The notes: generated by a model not told the origin, from the sequence alone. A stretch of DNA of 36,030 nucleotides from Streptomyces flaveus (GCF_014647675.1 NZ_BMPQ01000010.1:62953-98982), one strand, 5' to 3'. Counted from the stretch's first letter, positions 8,554-16,641 are shown. Made by a program: numbers and translations.

Positions 8554-8669
8554 TGGGGGTTCGAGTCACAGAGCTGTAGCTCAGTCGGGTAGCGGCTTCG
8601 GTCGCCGTGACGGTCCGACTTCGGCGAGCAGGTCCGGCAGGGCCGTACGGACCTCGTGCTCGCGTCCTG

Positions 8670-9128
8670 CTACCGGTCGTGGAGCACTTTGGGGCGGGTG
8701 ACGGGGACGACGGCGAGGAGGTCGTCCAGGCCTTTGAAGTCGTCGGGGTTGGTGGTGAAGAGGGGGAGGGCTTCGGCGATGGCGATGGCGGCGATCATCA
8801 GGTCGGCGATGCGGCGCCGGGGTGTTCGGCCGGCGCTGATGACGGCGGCGCAGACGCGGCCGTAGATGCGGGCGGCTTCTGCGTCGAAGGGGATGGGGTC
8901 GAACTCGTTCTCGGCGCGCTGGAGGATGTCGGTGCGGCGCGCGCGTTCGGCGTGTTCGTCGTAGTCGTTCTGTTCGGCGTTGCTGCGCACATGGTGGGGG
9001 CCTGCGGAGAGTTCGGCCAGGGTGATGGCGGTGATGGCCATCTCGGCGGGCAACTCCTCGGGATTGATCCACTTGCGCAGGATCATGATGTCGGTGTCGA
9101 GGAGACCCTGCTGGTGCTCACCGGGCAT
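8670..9128 (-). CDS. PIN-domain toxin of Phd/VapC module
   Basis: A 152-residue VapC/FitB-like ribonuclease toxin. The PIN acidic residues are all present: LLDTDIMIL (residues 9-17), the Glu of ITLAELSAG near 40, the Asp of RIADLMIAAIAIA near 109, and the terminal TNPDDFKGL. The ATG at 9128 overlaps the end of the antitoxin gene by 11 bases. The open frame extends 18 codons further upstream, but that part belongs to the antitoxin coding region. The order (antitoxin first, overlapping toxin) is standard. Expected role: growth-inhibiting RNase held in check by the upstream antitoxin, stabilising this segment. Confidence 0.9.
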   Translation of the reverse strand: MPGEHQQGLLDTDIMILRKWINPEELPAEMAITAITLAELSAGPHHVRSNAEQNDYDEHAERARRTDILQRAENEFDPIPFDAEAARIYGRVCAAVISAGRTPRRRIADLMIAAIAIAEALPLFTTNPDDFKGLDDLLAVVPVTRPKVLHDR

Positions 9129-9387
9129 AGGGGTCGTCCAGTTCCTGGTCGGCGGCAGCGTCCTGGTCGGCGCGGAAGGCATTTAGGGAGATGTCGGGGG
9201 CGGTGCGGGACATGGCGGCGAACTCGCCCCGGGGAACGAAGCGGCGCCGACGGCGCAGGGGGATCAGCTCGCCGATGCGGTGCCCGTCGCGGGTGACGGT
9301 GAAGGACTGGCCGTTCTGGACGGCGTCCATGATCTCTTTGGATTTGGTGCGCAGGTCGCGCTGGGTGATCTCGGGTTGGGCGGCCAT
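9118..9387 (-). CDS. Phd/YefM-family antitoxin
   Basis: An 89-residue antitoxin of the Phd/YefM type. The N-terminal DNA-binding fold shows the family pattern: ITQRDLRTKSKEIMDAVQNGQSF, then TVTRDGHRIGELIPL. The C-terminal half (ISLNAFRADQDAAADQELDD) is acidic and probably disordered, the part that wraps the toxin. It starts at ATG 9387, and its stop lies inside the toxin gene. Phd-type antitoxins repress their own promoter; a dyad at 9408-9434 just upstream is the likely operator. Confidence 0.9.
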   Translation of the reverse strand: MAAQPEITQRDLRTKSKEIMDAVQNGQSFTVTRDGHRIGELIPLRRRRRFVPRGEFAAMSRTAPDISLNAFRADQDAAADQELDDPYAR

Positions 9388-9407
9388 GGCTTCACGGTAG
9401 CCGGTGT

Positions 9408-9434
9408 GTGCTATTGGGTGCCACCTTGTAGCAC
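9408..9434 (-). promoter_or_regulatory. dyad operator candidate of the Phd-VapC operon
   Basis: A 27-base dyad with outer arms GTGCTA / TAGCAC and inner arms GGTG / CACC around a central C, separated by TTG on both sides. It ends 21 bases upstream of the antitoxin ATG at 9387, where an autorepressor would block the promoter. Core promoter elements are not clear. Confidence 0.55.
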
Positions 9435-9471
9435 GCCTACGCCGGTGGGTGCGGCGGGCGGGGACGTGCAG

Positions 9472-10836
9472 TCATCCAGCGGCTTTCCCGCTGCGGCTTG
9501 CGCGTCTCGGGGCGGCCGTACGTCCCACCGATGCCGCGAGCTTGCGCAGTTGCCGCCAGTCCAGGGGCGGATGGGTCTGGGGTATACCTGGACGCTGTCG
9601 GGGAACGCGGACGCGCAGCTTGCCGGGTGCGATGCGGCAGTGCACGGGTGTGGGAAGGACCGTGGCCTCGCCGTCGAGGCCGACCTCGATCTCCGTACGG
9701 TCGGCGTCGACGACCACTTCGCGGGCGGTCACGACCGTGAGTCCGTCCGGCTCCGGGTCCAGCAGGAGCCCGGCCGCCTCGGCCGCACTGTCCACCCTGA
9801 TGCCCAGGACGCCGAGCAGCCCGGTGTCGAGTCGTTCGCGGCGGCCGAGACCTGTCGGATCTGCCGTGCCATAGGGGTTGTTGCTCACGAGGACGGCCTG
9901 CGGGGCGGTGAGCGTGGTGTCCGCGGCGCGCGCGGTCAGTTCTGCTCCGCGTTGGCGAGTGAGCAGGTCGGGCAGCAGGTCCCAGATGGTGCCGATCTTG
10001 TCGTCGCGGTAGGCGGGGCTCTGGATGACTGCCGCGTACGCGCCGAAGGAGGCGTTGTTGACGAAGGGGTGCTCTCCGGCGAAGCCGAGGTCCACGTGGA
10101 GTTCCACGCCGTCGGTGAGGGCGTCGAGGCAGGCGGCGGGGTCTTCGCGGTTCAGGCCGAGATCCATCGCGAAGTGGTTGCGGGTGCCGGCGCTGATGAC
10201 GAGGAACGGTACGTCGTGTTCGGCGGCGACGGCAGCGATGAGCGCCTGGGTGCCGTCGCCGCCCGCGACACCCAGCAGATCGGCGCCGTCCGCGACGGCC
10301 GACCGGGCCAGCGCGGCGACGTCCTGGTGCTGCTCCGGGTCGAGCAGGACGACGCGCGCACCGAGTCGCTCGGCCTTCTCCTTCAGGCCGAACACCGCCA
10401 CCTTGCCGCCGCCGGAACGCGGGTTCATGAGGACGTACGGACGCTGGGGCGGGGCCGCCCTGCGCTCCTTCATGCCGGTGGACTGCTTCCGGGTGCTGCG
10501 CAGGGCGTAGCGACCTGCCCCGACCGCCACCGCCCACGACACCAGCGACAGCGGCAGGGCCCACAGGAGGGTGGTCGCGAGCAGGAAGACGACGGCGGTG
10601 GGGGCGGCCACCGCGAGCAGCGCCGCCGCCCAGCGGACGGGGCCGCGGCGGGTCAGTGCCCACCAGACGGCGGCCGCGGTGAGGGCCGCACCCGCGAGTA
10701 CGGCCACGAGCAGCAGGACGCCGCCCACGCCGCCGTAGCCGAGGGGGAGCAGTACCGCGAAGGCCGCCGCGGCCAGTGCGGTCCGGGCCGCCCACCGTTG
10801 CGCGCGACGGTCCGGGGCGTACGAGTTCACAGCCAT
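9472..10836 (-). CDS. diacylglycerol kinase family membrane protein
   Basis: A 454-residue lipid kinase of the DAGK catalytic family. Residues 20-125 hold about four membrane segments. The catalytic domain follows, with the nucleotide-binding NPRSGGGK motif near 145 and GVAGGDGTQAL near 195, then AGTRNHFAMDLG, typical of YegS/BmrU-type kinases that phosphorylate diacylglycerol, ceramide or related lipids. The C-terminal tail is basic. I chose the ATG at 10836 because GGAGG lies 5 bases upstream. The frame continues to 11064, but that stretch translates the end of an IS relic and is probably not coding. The gene stands alone, ending 85 bases before the antitoxin start on the same strand. Confidence 0.88.
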   Translation of the reverse strand: MAVNSYAPDRRAQRWAARTALAAAAFAVLLPLGYGGVGGVLLLVAVLAGAALTAAAVWWALTRRGPVRWAAALLAVAAPTAVVFLLATTLLWALPLSLVSWAVAVGAGRYALRSTRKQSTGMKERRAAPPQRPYVLMNPRSGGGKVAVFGLKEKAERLGARVVLLDPEQHQDVAALARSAVADGADLLGVAGGDGTQALIAAVAAEHDVPFLVISAGTRNHFAMDLGLNREDPAACLDALTDGVELHVDLGFAGEHPFVNNASFGAYAAVIQSPAYRDDKIGTIWDLLPDLLTRQRGAELTARAADTTLTAPQAVLVSNNPYGTADPTGLGRRERLDTGLLGVLGIRVDSAAEAAGLLLDPEPDGLTVVTAREVVVDADRTEIEVGLDGEATVLPTPVHCRIAPGKLRVRVPRQRPGIPQTHPPLDWRQLRKLAASVGRTAAPRRASRSGKAAG

Positions 10837-10966
10837 GGTCGCCTCCAGCCGCCTCCGGTCGTCGGCGGACATCCTAGATACGTGATCCGGTGATTCAGCG
10901 GCTGAGGGTGCGGCCGGCAGGCAGCCCGGGGCTGACGAGTCCGCTCTCGTAGGCGATGGTGACCAG

Positions 10967-11290
10967 TTGACATCCTCCCCCTCCTGAAAGGGGGATTCCC
11001 ACCCGTGCGGGTTGAGGTTCACGGGCGCTCGCACGGCCGGTGGCCGCTGTCGCCACTCCGGCACCGGCTGAGCGCCGGGGGATCCCGCCCTGTCCTGCCG
11101 CGACGTTGGTTGCTGTGTTGGTGTCCGCGTCGCGGAGCCGGCCTCCGAGGCGATCGTAAAGCGGTTGCGAGGTCGGTGAAACCCTCTCCTCCCAGGCGGT
11201 CCAGGCGGTCCAGGCGGTCTCGACGGCGTGACCGGCGGCGACGATCCCGGCCGGGGGAACCCGTGTCACGGAGGCGGCAGCACGGCCGTA
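10967..11290 (-). mobile_element. relic of an IS200/IS605-type tnpB right end
   Basis: The stretch begins with TTGACATCCTCCC and a hairpin (CCCCCT / AGGGGG, loop CCTGAA, 10977-10994), a layout I recall from ends of Streptomyces tnpB elements. Reading on the minus strand, DADTNTATNVAAGQ resembles the last RuvC segment of TnpB, followed by the typical REPQPARVGIPL tail running into the hairpin. The rest of the gene is absent, so only the 3' end and terminal sequence remain. The same 13-base end motif recurs at 20763. Family assignment is by recall. Confidence 0.55.
11192..11218. repeat. three-copy 9-bp tandem repeat
   Basis: CCAGGCGGT occurs three times in a row at 11192, 11201 and 11210, inside the tnpB relic. 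On the minus strand it encodes repeated Trp-Thr-Ala. It is probably slippage in non-functional DNA. Confidence 0.85.
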
Positions 11291-11377
11291 GCCATGAGCT
11301 CCCCCGACCCGCGGCCTGAGCGTGTCCCCGTACCGACGTACCGACAGGGGTGGCGGACGCGCGCGACCGGCGTTTCC

Positions 11378-11689
11378 TTACGACACGTCTGATCCCGTCC
11401 CGCCGCGGACGACGACGACGGAACTGTGCGCGTGGTGCAGCAGCGCCTGGCTCACCGACCCCAGGAGCAGACCGGTGAACCCGCCACGCCCCCGAGCTCC
11501 GACGACCACGAGTTGGGCGTTCCTGCTTCTCTCGATCAGCACCTCCCTGGCTTCGCCACTCGCCACCTCGCGCCTGACCGTGACATCGGGATGCTTCTCC
11601 GCGTGCCCGGCGAGGGCCTGGGCCAGCAGCCGCTCCTGGCTCTCGACACCGGTACCGGCCGGCACGTGATCCGGCAGCCATACGTGCAT
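11378..11689 (-). pseudogene. C-terminal fragment of a universal stress protein
   Basis: The 103 codons from ATG 11689 encode the second half of a Usp domain. The ATP-binding signature is clear (VVVGARGRGGFTGLLLGSVS, the G-x2-G-x9-G-S pattern), followed by the final strand SSVVVVRGG. The first half of the domain, including its nucleotide-binding start, is missing, and upstream sequence switches directly to a transposase fragment in another frame. Full Usp proteins in Streptomyces are about 140 or 290 residues. A 103-residue product from the internal ATG is conceivable but would lack half the fold. Confidence 0.65.
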
Positions 11690-11691
11690 GG

Positions 11692-12333
11692 CGGGAGCCT
11701 CACCCGCAGCCGGGCCAGCCCCGCGTCCATCCGCTCGAGGGTGACCTGCTGACGGTCCATCGCCGCCAGCAGCACCTGCGCGGCGATCTCGGGGGGTTCC
11801 TCCAGTTCGCACAGCCCGGCGGGCAGCTTCCCGCGTTCGGCCAGGTGGGCGCAGATCTGCCGGGTGCGGTTGCGGATCTCCGCATTGCTGGCGTCGGTGG
11901 GCAGCAGCGTCCGCAGCGCGGTCCACTCCGCCCCGGTACGCCGGAAGGGGTCGACGGGCCAGGTGGCCAGGACGGCCGCCAGCAGGGCGCGCCGATGCAG
12001 GGCCAGGCGCAGGGTGCGCGCCGCGTACTCCTCGGCCGCCCGGCGCACCCGGTCCGACACGTACACCCCGGCGGCCGGCACGGCATTCCTGGCCCAGTTC
12101 AGGCGGCGCACGGCCATCCACCCCTTGGACGGCAACGGCTCGCCCCGCCCGTCGACCCCGGCGGCCAGCACGTCCAGCGAGGCCTCGTCCCACCGGGAGG
12201 CCACCAGGGACCGGGTCAGCTCGTGGCTCAACTGGGCGAGAAACCCCACCCGTTCGTGCAGCAGGGCCTGGCCGACCCGCTCGCCGCTGCCCTCGACCAC
12301 GCCGCCGAAGGCGGTGCACGGCGCCGTCGCCAT
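11692..12333 (-). pseudogene. N-terminal fragment of a TnpB-like transposase
   Basis: From ATG 12333 about 214 codons encode an alpha-helical segment (ERVGFLAQLSHELTRSLVAS, AAEEYAARTLRLALHRRALL, EIRNRTRQICAHLAERGKLP) that I recall as the N-terminus of a Streptomyces family of zinc-ribbon, TnpB-like transposases. The RuvC core and zinc ribbon that should follow are absent. At about 11692 the reading runs out of frame into the universal stress protein tail. This looks like a deletion joining an element to a neighbouring gene. Identification is from memory of the family. Confidence 0.5.
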
Positions 12334-12476
12334 CAACCGTCCCACGCCCACCACCCCCTGCCCGCTCCCGAACGGGGCACATCCGTGCACCCAATCGGCC
12401 TAACGACCGACCCCCGCACAAAGACACGCACCCGGGCGACACCGCCCGAATCGCACAGGAAAACACAGCAAAACCG

Positions 12477-13195
12477 TCAACGGTTGAAGGCCTTGATGCG
12501 GTAGCCCGGCGGAAAGGCCTGTGCCACTCCGTTCAGCAGGCTGATCTGCCGCGTCCGCGGATCGTAGAAGTACTCGATGCTGAAGGTGGCCGAGTCCATG
12601 CCTATGCGCCGCATCACGCGCTCGGTGACGTCGTGGAGCTCCGCGATGACCGGTGGCGGCCGATCCGGGAGATCCCCTCGCGGATCTCGGCGACGGCCGC
12701 GCGGAACTCTTCTTCGTCCTTGACGCCGAAGGCGAGTTCGGAGGAGTACGAGAGGGCGGGCTTGACCCACATCGGGAACCCGACGTTCTCGGGCGGGCGC
12801 GGCGGCTCAGCCGCCAGGTCGACCCTGCCGAAGCGCGGGTGCCGGTCGGTGACCTTCTGCTGCTCCAGCCGGCTCCAGTACTTGTGCTCGCACCTGACCA
12901 CCGACTCGAGGCTCGTGCTGCGGGTGCCGTAGCGCTCGCTCAGAATCGGGACGAGGGTGCTGACCGGGAAGTCCCAGTAGCCGACGATCGCGTCGACGCT
13001 TCCGTCGAAGGCGTCCAGCACACTCCGGGCCTTCTCGATCAGCGAGGGCAGGTGCACCTCCCCGAGCTGCAGCTCATCGATCGTCAGCAGTTGGTGAAAG
13101 CACAGCGACTCCGCTCCCGGTACCTGCCGGAGCGTCGGCAGGTTGGCCTCGTCGAGCCCGATCACGAAGACGTTCTTGACCTTCTCCTCAGGCAC
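12477..13195 (-). pseudogene. disrupted ATP-grasp domain gene
   Basis: Starting at GTG 13195 (AAGGAGA upstream), codons encode the N-terminal half of an ATP-grasp enzyme (KNVFVIGLDEANLPTLRQVP, and PMWVKPALSYSSELAF for the nucleotide-binding part) down to GISRIGR near 12655. The frame then shifts and a later part of the same family appears (ERVMRRIGMDSATFSIEYF). A piece expected between them, including several ATP-binding residues, is missing. After QISLL the expected metal-binding NPR region is replaced by an unrelated tail. It has therefore lost an internal segment, the reading frame and the C-terminal half, and cannot be active. Confidence 0.75.
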
Positions 13196-13531
13196 GGCTC
13201 TCCTTCCGGCCCACGACCGGCTGGCCGGTCTCCTGAGATCGTCGGAGTACCCCTTCGCGCGACGGTCAATCCGGTCCGGGCCGCCTCTCGTTCGCGGTGC
13301 GGCGGGTGCGACCGACCCCGGAGCAGGCCCTGCGGGCAGCCAGGGGCAACGGGAGCGGACACGACCAACGGGACGGCATCCTTCCCTGCGGACGACGCCG
13401 GTGCGACGGCCCGTCAGCGAACCGGCACCGACCGGCCGGCGAGAACAGTCGAAGCCGGCCGGTGTCGCCACCCGGCATGTTCCCCGGCCCCATGTCAGGC
13501 CGTGTGTTCGGGGGCTTTGGCGCCAACTGTT
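13196..13531. other. intergenic region with one inverted repeat
   Basis: No gene is visible between the ATP-grasp pseudogene and the glsB-type promoter. The only structure seen is a perfect 10-bp inverted repeat (ACCGGCCGGC / GCCGGCCGGT, 13431-13463, 13-base loop), which might be a terminator or regulator site. The remainder is GC-rich without features. Confidence 0.5.
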
Positions 13532-13555
13532 GTTTGGTGACGTGCCCATGGGTAA
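13532..13555 (+). promoter_or_regulatory. SigB-like promoter of the GlsB-type gene
   Basis: GTTT at 13532, a 14-base spacer and GGGTAA at 13550 match the Streptomyces sigma-B stress promoter pattern (GNNT, 14-16 bases, GGGTAY) except for the last base. It sits 38 bases upstream of the start codon at 13593, leaving a short leader containing the AAGGAG ribosome site. Stress control of a GlsB/YeaQ protein makes biological sense. Confidence 0.6.
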
Positions 13556-13592
13556 CCCGTCCGGCGAACCGGAAGCAAGGAGAAAATCTGCC

Positions 13593-13889
13593 ATGGGCAT
13601 CATCGCGTGGATAGTCATCGGTCTGCTCGCGGGAGCCATTGCCAAGGCGCTCATGCCGGGCAAGGACCCGGGCGGAATCATTGTCACCATGCTCATCGGT
13701 ATCGCCGGAGGCCTGCTTGGAGGCTTCCTCGGCAAGGTGATGTTCGGAGTCGACTCGATCGACGGCTTCTTCGACCTGTCCACCTGGATCGCGGCCATCG
13801 TCGGATCCGTCATCCTCCTCGCGCTGTACCGGCTGTTCACCAGTCGCGGACACGGGCGTGGACACCGGCGCGGACACGTCCATGCATAA
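13593..13889 (+). CDS. GlsB/YeaQ/YmgE-family stress membrane protein
   Basis: A 98-residue small integral membrane protein. Three hydrophobic segments are present (about residues 3-20, 27-47, 62-82) with the Gly-rich pattern of the transglycosylase-associated (YeaQ/YmgE/GlsB) family: GLLAGAIAKALMPGKDPGG and GIAGGLLGGFLG. The C-terminus is a His/Arg/Gly-rich cytoplasmic tail of about 15 residues (RGHGRGHRRGHVHA) that is unusual and could bind metal or nucleic acid. The ATG at 13593 follows AAGGAG by about 10 bases. Members are induced by osmotic, acid or envelope stress, and the SigB-like promoter upstream fits. Monocistronic, closed by a strong terminator. Confidence 0.92.
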   Translation: MGIIAWIVIGLLAGAIAKALMPGKDPGGIIVTMLIGIAGGLLGGFLGKVMFGVDSIDGFFDLSTWIAAIVGSVILLALYRLFTSRGHGRGHRRGHVHA

Positions 13890-13942
13890 CAGGCCCGAGT
13901 AGCCGACGTGGCCAGGTGCACAACGAGATGAAATGAAGTACG

Positions 13943-13978
13943 CGAGCGCGCCCCCGTCTTCAGGCGGGGGCGCGCTCG
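13943..13978 (+). terminator. perfect 14-bp hairpin terminator
   Basis: CGAGCGCGCCCCCG pairs perfectly with CGGGGGCGCGCTCG across an 8-base loop (TCTTCAGG), 53 bases after the GlsB-type stop. It separates this gene from topoisomerase IB. Confidence 0.8.
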
Positions 13979-14048
13979 TAGGCCTGGAGGGCCGTGCACT
14001 GGGCGAGTCGGTACTTTCGTCGCCGCAGGTGCGTCCAAGGAGGTTGCG

Positions 14049-15173
14049 GTGCGTCTCTACCACAGCCGTCCCACTGAACCCGGGTACCGCCGCCTGCGCC
14101 ACGGACGCGGCTTCCGTTACCTCGACGTCCGGGGAGAGCCGCTGCGCGACGCCGGGGAGCTGGCCCGGATCCGGCAGCTGGTCGTACCGCCGGCCTGGCG
14201 GGACGTGTGGATCTGCACCCGGCCCAACGGGCATCTGCAAGCTGTCGGTACCGACGCCGCCGGACGCCGTCAGTACCTGTACCACCCGCAGTTCCGTGCC
14301 GAGCAGGAGCAGGCCAAGCACGAGCACGTACTCGACGTCGCCGAGACTCTGCCCGCGGTACAGGAGGCTGTCGAAGGGCATCTGCGCGACCGCGGGCTGA
14401 CTCGGCAGCGGGTCCTGGCCACGGCCGTACGCCTGCTCGACCTCGGCTTCTTCCGCATCGGCAGCGACCGCTACACCGACCTGAACAACAGCTACGGCCT
14501 CACCACGCTGCTGCGTGAACACTCCCGCTGCCAGGCTGGTGCGGTCCTGTTCACCTACACCGGCAAGCACGGCAAGGAGATCGCCCAGACGGTCGCGGAC
14601 CCCGCCGCCTGCCGTAGCCTCACCGCGTTGCTGCGGCGCCGGGGCGGCGGCGACCGGCTCCTTGCCTACTGGGAGGGGCGCGCCTGGCATGACGTGAGTG
14701 GTCATGACGTCAACGCGTACCTCAAGGAACTGGCCGGCCTGGAGATCACCGCCAAGGACTTCCGCACCTGGCATGCCACCGTCATGGCCGCCGTGGCGCT
14801 GGCCGTCTCGCAGCCTGTCGCGCGCAGCGAGACCGCCCGGCGCAGGGCCATCGCCCGTGCGGCGCGGGAGGTGGCCGGGTACCTCGGCAACACACCTGCG
14901 GTCTGCCGGGCTTCCTACATCAACCCGCGAGTGGTCGAACTCTTCGAGGAGGGCCTGACGGTCGCCGCCGCGCTGCCGCACCTCGGCGACGAGGGCGCCT
15001 ACGGCATCCCCGCGACCCAGGGACCTGCCGAACGGGCCGTGCTGCACATGCTGCGGAACGGGCACCCTCTGAAGAGGAGTGAGGCGTACGCCTGCGCCGA
15101 TGCCGCGACGGCACGTGCGCTGCGACTTCTTCAGCGTCTCGGCCGACTCGTTCGCGTGCTGCTCCACGGGTGA
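14049..15173 (+). CDS. DNA topoisomerase IB
   Basis: A 374-residue type IB topoisomerase (poxvirus-like bacterial form), which relaxes supercoils by nicking one strand through a 3'-phosphotyrosine. Visible catalytic residues: Arg near 136 in FFRIGSDRY, Lys 173 in TYTGKHGKE, Arg 239 in KDFRTWHAT, and the nucleophile Tyr 290 in CRASYINPRVVE. The N-terminal DNA-clamping domain spans about 1-95. The length is typical. The GTG at 14049 has AAGGAGG 5 bases upstream. It is a single gene between terminators, next to stress-type genes; such enzymes are accessory to the essential topoisomerase I and often grouped with Ku/LigD or stress genes, but none of those repair genes occurs here. Confidence 0.93.
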   Translation: MRLYHSRPTEPGYRRLRHGRGFRYLDVRGEPLRDAGELARIRQLVVPPAWRDVWICTRPNGHLQAVGTDAAGRRQYLYHPQFRAEQEQAKHEHVLDVAETLPAVQEAVEGHLRDRGLTRQRVLATAVRLLDLGFFRIGSDRYTDLNNSYGLTTLLREHSRCQAGAVLFTYTGKHGKEIAQTVADPAACRSLTALLRRRGGGDRLLAYWEGRAWHDVSGHDVNAYLKELAGLEITAKDFRTWHATVMAAVALAVSQPVARSETARRRAIARAAREVAGYLGNTPAVCRASYINPRVVELFEEGLTVAAALPHLGDEGAYGIPATQGPAERAVLHMLRNGHPLKRSEAYACADAATARALRLLQRLGRLVRVLLHG

Positions 15174-15184
15174 AGTCGCCGGCC

Positions 15185-15203
15185 GACCGCGTGGGCGGTC
15201 TTT
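15185..15203 (+). terminator. short hairpin with T run after topoisomerase IB
   Basis: GACCGC / GCGGTC with loop GTGG followed by TTT, 11 bases after the topoisomerase stop. It is a plausible but short intrinsic terminator. Confidence 0.45.
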
Positions 15204-15389
15204 CGCCCCGGAGGCGAAACTCCGTTCCCTGCCCTGCCCCGCAGGAGTCCAATGCGGAATCCCACGCTGACAGTGCGTCGCGGCGAGCTGTGCGGCCACC
15301 GCGATCATCTGCCCATGTGGGGTACTCGTTCGGCGGTGGAGCCGGACATGACGCGTCCGGCTCGAGCAGACGACCCGAGGAGGTACGGC

Positions 15390-16397
15390 ATGCGGCTGAA
15401 GGACCACGTAGTGGTGGTGACCGGAGCGTCCAGCGGGATCGGGCGGGCCACAGCCGAGGCTTTCGCCCGCAAGGGGTGCGCCGTGGTGCTGGCCGCGCGC
15501 CGCGAGGAGGCGTTGCGGGCCACCGCCCAGGAGTGCGAGAAGCATCGCGGGGCACGAGCGCTGGTCGTGCCGACCGATACGACTGATGTCAGGGCGGTCG
15601 AGGAGCTGGCGCGGCGTGCCGTGGAGGAGCTGGGCCGGATCGACGTCTGGGTCAACAACGCGGCCGTCAACGCCTTCGGCCGTTTCGAGGACGTGCCGCT
15701 GGAGGATTTCCGCAAGGTCCTGGACGTCGATGTCATGGGCTACGTGCACGGGGCCCGAGCGGCTCTGCCGGTGATGCGGGGACAGGGTACGGGCACACTG
15801 ATCAACATCTCGTCCGTCGTGGGTGCCACCTCTCAGCCGTACAGCCATCCGTACAGCATGTCCAAGCACGCCGTCCAAGGGCTCGGGTCGAGCCTCCGGC
15901 AGCAGTTGCAGGTGGAGGGGGTCAAGGGCATCCAGGTGTGCACCGTGATGCCCGCGACCATCGACACTCCGCACTTCGAGCAGGCGGCCAACTACACCGG
16001 GCGCAAGGTGGTCGCCATGCCTCCCGTCTACAGCCCCGAGCGGGTCGCCCGGGCCGTCGTGGATCTGGTTCGCCACCCACGCCGTGAAGTGGTCGTCGGC
16101 CCCGCGGGCCGCGCTCTGGTACGCCAGTCCCGGAGGACCCCCGGAATCGCGGAGCGGGCGATGGCACGACAGGCGGGCAAGACCCATCTGTCCCACGACG
16201 AGGAGGCTCCCGCCACCCACGGGACGCTGCACGTACCGGCCCCCGGGGAGGGGGCGGTGCACGGCGGCTGGGACGGACGGCGGCGGACCGCGATGCGCAG
16301 GACGGCTGCCGCTGCCGCGCTGGCGGGAGCGGCCGTGACCGCCGGGCGGCGGATGAGTCGTGGTCCGGTGGGTGCCCTGACAGGGCGGGGTGCCTGA
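15390..16397 (+). CDS. short-chain dehydrogenase/reductase (SDR)
   Basis: A 335-residue NAD(P)-dependent oxidoreductase. The Rossmann motif TGASSGIGRA is at residues 11-20, NNAAV near 89, the catalytic Ser in NISSVVG near 140, and YSMSKHAV gives the catalytic Tyr and Lys near 155-159. Arg at ARREEAL after strand 2 suggests NADP preference. The C-terminal 100 residues go beyond the classical 250-residue core and end in an Ala/Arg-rich helix (RRTAAAAALAGAAVTAGRR) that could touch the membrane, typical of the long SDR group near DltE/YqjQ. The ATG at 15390 has AGGAGG 6 bases upstream; the frame is open back to 15252 without a ribosome site. Substrate unknown. Confidence 0.9.
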   Translation: MRLKDHVVVVTGASSGIGRATAEAFARKGCAVVLAARREEALRATAQECEKHRGARALVVPTDTTDVRAVEELARRAVEELGRIDVWVNNAAVNAFGRFEDVPLEDFRKVLDVDVMGYVHGARAALPVMRGQGTGTLINISSVVGATSQPYSHPYSMSKHAVQGLGSSLRQQLQVEGVKGIQVCTVMPATIDTPHFEQAANYTGRKVVAMPPVYSPERVARAVVDLVRHPRREVVVGPAGRALVRQSRRTPGIAERAMARQAGKTHLSHDEEAPATHGTLHVPAPGEGAVHGGWDGRRRTAMRRTAAAAALAGAAVTAGRRMSRGPVGALTGRGA

Positions 16398-16641
16398 CCG
16401 GCACCCGGCCGTGTGCGGGTTGGAAACAGTTCCCGGATATGTAGGCCTTTATTGGCTATTTCGGGCAGGGTGGAGGGGTGTGGTCGGTAATGAATGATCC
16501 AGTCGACGATCATCTTCTGCCCTTCCCGTGCAGAGGGGAGCAGTTGTTCGCCAATCGCTGGCATGTGCTTCCCGGGGTATGGGGGCGGGGGTTAGCTTCG
16601 GCCCGTCGAGATCATCACAGGCGAGCGGGGGTGCACGGCGA
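16398..16641. other. AT-richer leader before the TnpB-related gene
   Basis: This 240-base stretch is richer in A and T than its surroundings and includes a small dyad (TGATC / GATCA, 16495-16512). It could hold the promoter or left end of the TnpB-related element, but no terminal repeats or target duplication could be identified. Confidence 0.3.

Noticed and set aside
8553..8610. tRNA-like pieces: a T-arm-like GGTTCGAGTC followed by a D-arm-like TAGCTCAGTCGGGTAGCG, an order reminiscent of a permuted tRNA or tRNA attachment site.
   Set aside because: Neither arm pairs properly: the T-stem GGGGG against CACAG fails and the D-stem GCTC has no GAGC partner. No anticodon arm or acceptor stem can be drawn. 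Chance resemblance, or at most degraded tRNA ends.
9280..10893. 537-codon open frame antisense to the diacylglycerol kinase gene.
   Set aside because: It exactly shadows a clear family gene on the other strand, has Gly/Arg/Glu-biased composition without motifs, and lacks a ribosome site.
10837..11064. 76-codon N-terminal extension of the diacylglycerol kinase.
   Set aside because: It encodes the translated end of an IS relic and runs through its hairpin, while ATG 10836 has a good ribosome site.
11192..11218. CRISPR-like repeat.
   Set aside because: Only three 9-base units with no spacers; simple slippage repeat.
13266..16262. 998-codon minus-strand open frame across GlsB, topoisomerase IB and SDR genes.
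   Set aside because: Overlaps three well-supported genes and a terminator on the other strand; composition is typical of a high-GC shadow frame.
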